Assembly (NCBI GenBank): GCA_963669265.1
Contig: OY769916.1
Location: 2,170,001-2,234,000 of the forward strand
DNA length: 64,000 nucleotides
Reading direction: 5' to 3'
Source: SZUA-547 sp963669265
GTDB lineage: Bacteria; Pseudomonadota; Alphaproteobacteria; Rhodobacterales; Rhodobacteraceae
Part shown: piece by piece, positions 58,280-64,000 of the stretch
Layout: the number at the start of each line of letters is the position of its first letter
Numbering within the stretch: the first letter of the stretch is position 1
Position numbers and translations under genes: made by a program
The notes under the pieces: model-generated
The model's database searches: none
Told to the model about the DNA's origin: nothing
What the model saw: the letters and a program-made list of their open reading frames with translations, nothing else

Positions 58280-60979
58280 TCAGTCCAGCGTCCGCTCGAT
58301 CTCTTCGCTCTCGAAGATCTCGATGACGTCGCCTTCGCGGATATCCTCGTAGTTCTCGAAGGCCATGCCGCATTCCTGACCGGCGTTGACCTCTTTGACC
58401 TCATCCTTGAAGCGCTTGAGGGTCTTCAGCTTGCCCTCGTGGATCACCACGTCGTCGCGCAGCAGGCGCACGCCCGCCGAACGACGCGCGACGCCCTCGG
58501 TGACCTCGCAACCCGCGATCTTGCCGACGCCGGTGATCTTGAACACTTCCTTGATGGCGGCGTAGCCGATGAAGGTTTCCTTGACCTCCGGGCTCAGCAA
58601 TCCTTCGGCCGCCTTCTTCACGTCGTCCACAAGGTCGTAGATCACCGAATAGTACCGGATCTCGACGCCCTTCTGGTTCGCCGCCTCGCGCGCAGGCGCG
58701 TTGGCGCGGACGTTGAAGCCGATGATCGGCGCGCCGCTGGCCTCGGCCAGGGTCACATCCGACTCGGTGATCGCGCCCACGCCGGAATGCAGCGCCCGGA
58801 CGCGCACGTCGTCATTGCCGATTTTCTCGATCGCCTGAACGATCGCCTCGTTCGAGCCCTGCACATCCGACTTCACAACGATTGGCAGCTCGGGAACTTC
58901 GCCGTCCTGCGCGCGCTCCAGCATCGTCTCAAGCGTCGCACGGGCGCCCGCCGCGGCCTGGCTGTCCCGAGCCTTGCGATGACGGTAATCGGCGATCTCG
59001 CGCGCCTTGGCCTCATCCTCGACCACCTGCAGCACATCGCCAGCTTCCGGCGTGCCCTGAAGGCCCAGAACCTCAACCGGGACGGAGGGTCCTGCCTCTT
59101 TGACGCGGGATCCCTGATCGTCGACCAGCGCGCGCACCCGGCCCCACTGCTCGCCGACCACGAAGATGTCGCCGGTGCGCAAGGTGCCGCGTTGCACCAG
59201 CACGGTGGCGACCGGACCGCGACCGACATCCAGCTTGGCCTCGATCACGGCGCCCTCGGCGGCGCGGTCGGGATTGGACTTCAGCTCCAGAACTTCCGAC
59301 TGCAGAACGATGTTCTCCAGCAGCGTGTCGAGCCCGTCGCCGCGCACCGCGGAGACCTCGACGTCAAGCACGTCGCCGCCAAGCTCCTCGACGAAGACCT
59401 CATGCTGCAACAACTCCTGGCGCACCTTGTTCGCATCGGCGGCCGGGCGGTCGATCTTGTTGATCGCAACGATCATCGGGACTTCGGCGGCCTTGGCATG
59501 ATGGATCGCCTCGATCGTCTGCGGCATGACCGAATCGTCGGCCGCCACCACCAGAATGACGATATCCGTCACCTGCGCGCCGCGCGCGCGCATCGAAGTG
59601 AATGCGGCGTGGCCCGGCGTGTCGAGGAAGGAGACGACGTTGCCGTCTTCGGTCTTCACCTGATAGGCGCCGATATGCTGGGTGATGCCGCCCGCTTCGC
59701 CCGAGACCACGTTGGTCTTGCGCAACGCGTCCAGCAGAGAGGTCTTGCCGTGATCGACATGGCCCATGACCGTGACCACCGGCGCGCGGGGCTTCAGGTC
59801 TTCTTCCTTGTCGTCGACCACGTCCAGCACGTTCTCCACATCAGATTCCGAAACGCGTTCGACCCGATGGCCGAACTCTTCAACGATCAGCTCCGCCGTA
59901 TCGGCGTCGAGCGTCTCGTTGATCGTCGCCATCATGCCCTGTTTCATCAGCGCTTTGATCACGTCGGCGGCGCGTTCGGCCATACGGTTGGCGAGTTCCT
60001 GCACCGTGATCGCGTCCGGGATCTTGACGTCGCGAATGACTTTCTCACGCTCGCCGCCCGACGACATCATCTTGCGCTTCTCGCGCTCCTGACGCCGCCG
60101 CATCGCTGCGAGCGATTTCTGCCGTCCGCCCTCGTCGCCCGAAAGCGCCTGGGTGATCGTCAGCTTGCCGGACCGGCGACGCCCGTCCTGGCGTCCGCGC
60201 GACGGCGTGGCGCGTTTCGGCGCGTCCTGCGACGGGCCGCGCTTTCCACGCGGTCCGCGATCGTCTGACGGCGCAGCCTGCGCGGGTTTCGTATCGGCCG
60301 GTTTCGGGCGACGCTCCGATTGCGGTTTCTGGTCCGCCGTGTCGGCGGCCGGGGCCGCCGCGGGGCGCGTCTTGGCCTGGGCGGCGCGCGCGGCCGGTCT
60401 GGCGCGAGCCGCTTCCTTGGCGGCCTCTTCCTCGGCCTTCTTGCGCGCAGCCTCCTCCTCGGCGGCCTTGCGGGCCGCTGCGGCTTCTTCCTCTTCGCGC
60501 TTCTTGGCCTCGATCTCCTGGCGCTTGCGCTCAAGATCCGCCTCGCGCGCGGCGCGCTCATCGGATTCGCGTTTGCGGCGCGCGCCCTCGTCCTTTTTGG
60601 CGATTTCCAGCGCCTTCAGGCGGCGGGCGTGCTCCTCCGGCGACAGCGTGCGCAGCATCTCTCCGCGCCCGCCCTGACGTTTGCGCTCCTGCCGGGGCTT
60701 GCCGGCCGGCGCGGAGGCCGGCTGCTTCGGCGCGGCGGAATCAGGCGCAGTCGTCGGCGCGGCGGCGGAGGCCTCCGTCGTTGCGGGCGGCTCCGCCGTC
60801 GGCTTGGCCGCCGGAAGAGCGCCGTCGCGGGGCGTGAACACCCGCTTGCGCTTTTTCTCAACCACCACCGACTTGCTGCGCCCGTGACTGAAACTCTGGC
60901 GCACGCGCCCGGTTTCGCCGCCCTTAAGGGTCAGCGTCTTGCCGCCGGTCTTGTTCTCGCCGTTGTCCGTATCGCTCAT
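58280..60979 (-). CDS. infB: Translation initiation factor IF-2
   Basis: IF-2, 899 residues, brings initiator tRNA to the 30S subunit. The N-terminal region is long and low in complexity, with Ala/Glu/Lys/Arg repeats (AAEEEAARKKAEEEAAKEA) as in alphaproteobacteria. The GTPase domain has VMGHVDHGKTSLLDAL (near residue 400), DTPGHAAFTSMRARG and INKIDRPAADAN, followed by EF-Tu-like domains. The ATG at 60979 overlaps the ylxR stop by one base; a TTG 3 bp upstream is less likely. Confidence 0.98.
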   Translation of the reverse strand: MSDTDNGENKTGGKTLTLKGGETGRVRQSFSHGRSKSVVVEKKRKRVFTPRDGALPAAKPTAEPPATTEASAAAPTTAPDSAAPKQPASAPAGKPRQERKRQGGRGEMLRTLSPEEHARRLKALEIAKKDEGARRKRESDERAAREADLERKRQEIEAKKREEEEAAAARKAAEEEAARKKAEEEAAKEAARARPAARAAQAKTRPAAAPAADTADQKPQSERRPKPADTKPAQAAPSDDRGPRGKRGPSQDAPKRATPSRGRQDGRRRSGKLTITQALSGDEGGRQKSLAAMRRRQEREKRKMMSSGGEREKVIRDVKIPDAITVQELANRMAERAADVIKALMKQGMMATINETLDADTAELIVEEFGHRVERVSESDVENVLDVVDDKEEDLKPRAPVVTVMGHVDHGKTSLLDALRKTNVVSGEAGGITQHIGAYQVKTEDGNVVSFLDTPGHAAFTSMRARGAQVTDIVILVVAADDSVMPQTIEAIHHAKAAEVPMIVAINKIDRPAADANKVRQELLQHEVFVEELGGDVLDVEVSAVRGDGLDTLLENIVLQSEVLELKSNPDRAAEGAVIEAKLDVGRGPVATVLVQRGTLRTGDIFVVGEQWGRVRALVDDQGSRVKEAGPSVPVEVLGLQGTPEAGDVLQVVEDEAKAREIADYRHRKARDSQAAAGARATLETMLERAQDGEVPELPIVVKSDVQGSNEAIVQAIEKIGNDDVRVRALHSGVGAITESDVTLAEASGAPIIGFNVRANAPAREAANQKGVEIRYYSVIYDLVDDVKKAAEGLLSPEVKETFIGYAAIKEVFKITGVGKIAGCEVTEGVARRSAGVRLLRDDVVIHEGKLKTLKRFKDEVKEVNAGQECGMAFENYEDIREGDVIEIFESEEIERTLD

Positions 60980-61650
60980 CAAACGTCCTTCATCGCGTCC
61001 ACTGACGCGCAGTTTTCACCCTCAGCGCCGCCCGAACCTTGGTTCCGGGCCACATTCGGCGCCGCCCTGAACCCGTCAAGGCGACGTACCTCTCGCACCA
61101 CCCGCTCTGCGGCGCCTCCAGCGTCGAGCGCGGCGTGTATCACAGAATCGCGCCCAAACGCCAAGCCCAATTCCGACGCCGTCAACGCCGCCAGGATCGG
61201 CGCGTCGCCAGCCATGGGGCGCAACCGCGCCCGTCCCTGTTCCGATCCGTCGCGCGCTTCGATCAGCGCGGCGACCGGTCCCTGTTTCAAACGGGCGCGA
61301 ACCTTTTCAAACCCGTTGGTCGCGAGACCCGATTTGCGCGTCAGACCCAGCGCCTCAACCGCGCGGCGCGCCAGCGCCTGCTCCAGCTGATCCGCCAGAT
61401 CCTGCGGCGCCTTGACCGCCCGCTTGGCCGAGCGCGAGAAGAGATTCTTCTTCACCGCCTTCTCAACCAGATCGCGGCGCGCCGTCACCCAGATTCCGCG
61501 TCCTGGCAACCGTTCCGCCAGATCCGGCGTCACCACGCCGTCCGGGTCCAGCGCGAAGCGTATCAGCCCATCCGGAGAACCGCTTTCGCCCGTCGCGATG
61601 CAGCGCCGCTCCGGCCCGTTCCGCTCTTTACGCCGTCCGCCGCGTGACAT
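60979..61650 (-). CDS. YlxR-type RNA-binding protein fused to an L7Ae-like domain
   Basis: A 223-residue protein between nusA and infB. The N-terminal half is the YlxR (DUF448) fold with NGPERRCIATGESGS and PGRGIWVTARRDLVEKAVKKNLFSR. The C-terminal half (about 90-190) looks like an L7Ae/YlxQ-type RNA-binding domain, for example RKSGLATNGFEKVRARLKQG and VAALIEARDGSEQGRARL. Fused YlxR-YlxQ proteins occur in alphaproteobacteria. Both halves are basic, and a role in RNA or ribosome metabolism is expected but not exactly known. It lies 28 bp after nusA and overlaps infB. Confidence 0.88.
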   Translation of the reverse strand: MSRGGRRKERNGPERRCIATGESGSPDGLIRFALDPDGVVTPDLAERLPGRGIWVTARRDLVEKAVKKNLFSRSAKRAVKAPQDLADQLEQALARRAVEALGLTRKSGLATNGFEKVRARLKQGPVAALIEARDGSEQGRARLRPMAGDAPILAALTASELGLAFGRDSVIHAALDAGGAAERVVREVRRLDGFRAAPNVARNQGSGGAEGENCASVDAMKDV

Positions 61651-61678
61651 TTCAGCCAGCCGGGTCCCGGTCAGGCCG

Positions 61679-63325
61679 TCAGGCCTGAACCTCGTGGCCC
61701 GCCGCCAGATCGCCGTCTTCGCCCGCCTCGACCTCCGCCGCTTCCGCCGCCGCCGCGGCCTCCAGCTCCGCCGGGTCGATCATGCCCACGGCGACCCGTG
61801 CGTTCATGATCAGGTACTGCGCTTCCTCGACGCTGACTTCGAACGGCTCGAACAATCCGTCATCCTTGATCCGGTTGCCCTCATCATCGGTGGTGAACCC
61901 GCCGGCCAACTCCCAATCGGCGCAGGTCGCGAACTCCTCCAGCGTCGTCACGCCGTCCTCGGCCAGGATCAGGACCATTTGCGGCGTCAGACCATCGAAG
62001 CCGATCAGGTCGTCCTGCGCGCCCAATCCCCGCGCCTTCTCGATCGCCTGAGCGTTGATCTCCTCCAGGCTTTCGCGTGCGCGGGCCTGCAGTTCATCCG
62101 CCGTGTCCTCGTCGAATCCGTCGATCGTCAACAGCTCTTCGATCGCCACATAGGCGACCTCTTCGAGCGAGGAGAAGCCTTCTGAGACCAGCAGCTGTGC
62201 GACCATCTCATCGACATTCATCGATTCCTGGAACATCTGCGTGCGCTGGGCGAATTCCGACTGGCGACGCTCGGATTCCTCGGCGTCGGTCAGGATATCG
62301 ATATCCCAGCCCGTCAGCTGCGAGGCGAGGCGCACATTCTGCCCGCGCCGCCCGATCGCCAACGACAGCTGATCCTCCGGCACCACGACCTCAATCCGCT
62401 GCGCCTCGTCATCCATGACGACTTTCGAGACTTCCGCCGGCTGCAGCGCGTTGACGATGAACGTCGCGGCGTCCTCATTCCACGGAATGATGTCGATCTT
62501 CTCGCCTTGCAACTCGTTGACCACCGCCTGAACGCGGCTGCCGCGCATGCCGACGCAGGCGCCGACCGGGTCGATCGAGTTGTCATAGGAAATCACGCCG
62601 ATCTTCGCCCGACTGCCCGGATCGCGCGCGACGGCCTTGATCTCGATGACGCCATCATAGATTTCCGGCACCTCCATCGAAAATAGCTTGGCCATGAATT
62701 CCGGCGCGGTGCGGCTGAGGAAGATCTGCGGGCCGCGCATCTCGGACCGCACGTCCTTGATATAGGCGCGGATGCGGTCGCCGGTGCGATAGGTCTCTCG
62801 CGGGATCAGCTGATCCCGGCGCAGCATCGCCTCGCCCCGGCCGAGATCGACGATCACGTTGCCATACTCGACCCGTTTGACCACGCCGTTGATGATCTCG
62901 CCAATCCGGTCCTTGAATTCCTCGTACTGACGCTCGCGCTCGGCCTCGCGCACTTTCTGCACAATCACCTGCTTGGCGGTCTGGGCTGCGACGCGGCCGA
63001 AATCCATCGGCGGCAGCGGATCGGTGATAAAGGCGCCGACCTCTGCCGCCGGGTTCTTCAGCTGCGCCTCGGCCAGGCTGATCTCGGTGAAGTGGTTCTC
63101 CACCTCTTCGACCACCTCCATCGCGCGGCTCATCTGGATCTCGCCGGACTTGCGGTCGATAAAGGCGCGGATGTCATACTCCGCGCCATAGCGCGAGCGC
63201 GCGGCCTTGCCGAGCGAATCCTCCATCGCCTCGATGACCAGTTCGCGATCGATCAGCTTTTCACGCGCGACGGCGTCGGCGATCTGCAAGAGCTCCAGCC
63301 TGTTGGCGCTGACGGCCGTGTTCAT
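61679..63325 (-). CDS. nusA: Transcription termination/antitermination protein NusA
   Basis: NusA, 548 residues, binds RNA polymerase and nascent RNA to control pausing, termination and antitermination. It has the N-terminal polymerase-binding domain (1-135), S1 (about 135-200: IGEIINGVVKRVEYGNVIVDLG), two KH units (about 230-350: KIGVISYDNSIDPVGACVGMRG and LSLAIGRRGQNVRLASQL) and a long acidic C-terminal region with helix-hairpin-helix-like repeats (VSEGFSSLEEVAYVA, LILAEDGVTTLEEFATCADWE). It lies 3 bp after rimP. The ATG at 63325 is preceded by GGAGAGTAAGAC. Confidence 0.98.
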   Translation of the reverse strand: MNTAVSANRLELLQIADAVAREKLIDRELVIEAMEDSLGKAARSRYGAEYDIRAFIDRKSGEIQMSRAMEVVEEVENHFTEISLAEAQLKNPAAEVGAFITDPLPPMDFGRVAAQTAKQVIVQKVREAERERQYEEFKDRIGEIINGVVKRVEYGNVIVDLGRGEAMLRRDQLIPRETYRTGDRIRAYIKDVRSEMRGPQIFLSRTAPEFMAKLFSMEVPEIYDGVIEIKAVARDPGSRAKIGVISYDNSIDPVGACVGMRGSRVQAVVNELQGEKIDIIPWNEDAATFIVNALQPAEVSKVVMDDEAQRIEVVVPEDQLSLAIGRRGQNVRLASQLTGWDIDILTDAEESERRQSEFAQRTQMFQESMNVDEMVAQLLVSEGFSSLEEVAYVAIEELLTIDGFDEDTADELQARARESLEEINAQAIEKARGLGAQDDLIGFDGLTPQMVLILAEDGVTTLEEFATCADWELAGGFTTDDEGNRIKDDGLFEPFEVSVEEAQYLIMNARVAVGMIDPAELEAAAAAEAAEVEAGEDGDLAAGHEVQA

Positions 63326-63328
63326 GTC

Positions 63329-63940
63329 TTACTCTCCTCCCGCCGCGCGGGTCTGCGACTCAGCGTCGTCTTCTTCCATTTCATCGTCGTCGATTTCAAC
63401 ATCGTCGAAATCGGCATCCTCGGCGCTCGGCCCGCCGCCGCGCCGAAGGCTCTCTTCGATCAAGGCGTCGGTCAGCACCAGTTTCGCGTCGGCGAGATCG
63501 TCGAAATCCAGAGAGAGGTCGCCCGCCGTCTCGACACGAATCCGGATCCTGCCGTCCTCTAGCCCCAGCAGCGGGCCCTTATATCGTTTGCGGCCGTTGA
63601 TCAGCTCCGCCGTCTCCAGCTTGGCCTCATGACCGGCATAGGTCTCGAAATCCTCCAGCCGGGTCAGCGGCCGGTCGATGCCGGGCGAGGAGACCTCCAG
63701 ATTGTACTCGCGATCAATCGGGTCCTCGACATCCAGCAGCACCGAAAGCTGGCGGCTGAGCGAGGCGCAATCCTCGACCTCCATCGTGCCGTCCGGCCGC
63801 TCCGCCATCACCTGCAGAGTCAGACGTTCGCCGCCCATGACCCGCACGCGCACCAACTCCAGCCCGGCCCCTTCAACGGTGGGGCGGACGATCTCGGCGA
63901 TGCGTCGATCCAGGGGCGATTTGGCCAACAGGCTCGGCAT
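63329..63940 (-). CDS. rimP: Ribosome maturation factor RimP
   Basis: RimP, about 203 residues, is needed for 30S assembly. It has DRRIAEIVRPTVEGAGLELVRVRV, DCASLSRQLSVLLDVEDPI, the YNLEVSSPGIDRPLTRLEDF signature (about 78-97) and an acidic C-terminal extension (DDVEIDDDEMEEDDAE) common in alphaproteobacteria. The ATG at 63940 matches the family; a TTG twelve codons upstream is a weaker start. It heads the minus-strand operon; its upstream region continues to the end of the window. Confidence 0.95.
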   Translation of the reverse strand: MPSLLAKSPLDRRIAEIVRPTVEGAGLELVRVRVMGGERLTLQVMAERPDGTMEVEDCASLSRQLSVLLDVEDPIDREYNLEVSSPGIDRPLTRLEDFETYAGHEAKLETAELINGRKRYKGPLLGLEDGRIRIRVETAGDLSLDFDDLADAKLVLTDALIEESLRRGGGPSAEDADFDDVEIDDDEMEEDDAESQTRAAGGE

Positions 63941-64000
63941 TTCGGGCGCAGTCTCCACGCGATGGTCGCATAACAAGCGGTCTAAAACGAAAAAGCGGGC

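Noticed and set aside
58085..60268. Plus-strand open frame of 727 codons over infB
   Set aside because: Opposite-strand shadow of infB; composition and lack of a start site argue against translation.
1..64000. CRISPR arrays, transposases, integrases, phage genes, rRNA or tRNA
   Set aside because: I looked for repeated spacers, mobile-element proteins and RNA-gene landmarks and saw none; the only direct repeat of note is the leuB tail duplication.

Overview
The window looks like a chromosomal segment of a GC-rich alphaproteobacterium, most likely Rhodobacterales or a close relative. This is inferred from protein sequences and gene order, not from any database search. The supporting blocks are ffh-GNAT-chorismate mutase-rpsP-rimM-trmD-rplS, an origin-type region with rpsT, dnaA, dnaN, recF and gyrB, mutM/ubiE/ubiB/coaBC/dut/moeB, irr facing fabA-fabB-fabI, and rimP-nusA-ylxR-infB-rbfA-truB-rpsO-pnp. 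I see no tRNA, rRNA, CRISPR array, transposase, integrase or phage gene.

Layout. 1-2.06 kb: the end of sdhA, sdhB and a terminator (succinate dehydrogenase). 2.2-6.2 kb: an FkbM-type methyltransferase, the ZapE ATPase, an MFS transporter and a lipoprotein. 6.4-11.1 kb: signal recognition particle and ribosome/tRNA-modification operon with a terminator. 11.2-13.8 kb: three tandem, translationally coupled secreted esterases of the PHB-depolymerase/LpqC type. 14.0-21.4 kb: the leucine genes leuC, leuD and leuB, interrupted by secreted hypothetical proteins, an AT-rich PAP2/Aur1-like membrane gene, and a DUF2167 gene that lies between leuB and a second, diverged copy of the leuB 3' end. 21.4-24.1 kb: a lysine-rich protein, two small secreted proteins (one SYLF) and asd. 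24.2-29.8 kb: a diheme cytochrome c, two cytochromes c', a beta-carbonic anhydrase, an unrecognised histidine-containing polytopic membrane protein and a bestrophin. 30.0-38.4 kb (minus strand): gyrB, two small related proteins, recF, dnaN, dnaA, a rhodanese, an AT-rich candidate replication-origin gap and rpsT. 38.5-48.0 kb: enoyl-CoA hydratase, mutM, ubiE, ubiB, a lysine-rich unknown protein, coaBC, dut, moeB/thiF-like, a hydroxyacid dehydrogenase and an SH3 protein. 48.0-54.2 kb: Irr, the unsaturated fatty-acid/enoyl-reductase genes, a DMT transporter, a Tat-exported isochorismatase-fold protein and a divergent AraC regulator. 54.2-64.0 kb (minus strand): pnp back to rimP, transcription-translation machinery.

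Most of the window is core housekeeping DNA. The unusual parts are inserts into normally compact blocks. (1) A DUF2167 gene is bracketed by a 182-bp imperfect direct repeat of the leuB 3' end. All 14 differences are synonymous and all lie after a 61-bp identical stretch, which suggests recombinational insertion of DNA that brought its own leuB end. (2) Two small proteins sharing a W-L-x-Q-x-x-A-W-R motif lie between recF and gyrB with 4-bp overlaps. (3) An AT-rich PAP2-like gene sits between leuC and leuD. (4) A carbonic anhydrase, a novel membrane protein and a bestrophin are clustered. (5) A lysine-rich helical protein separates ubiB from coaBC. (6) There is a run of three esterase paralogues.
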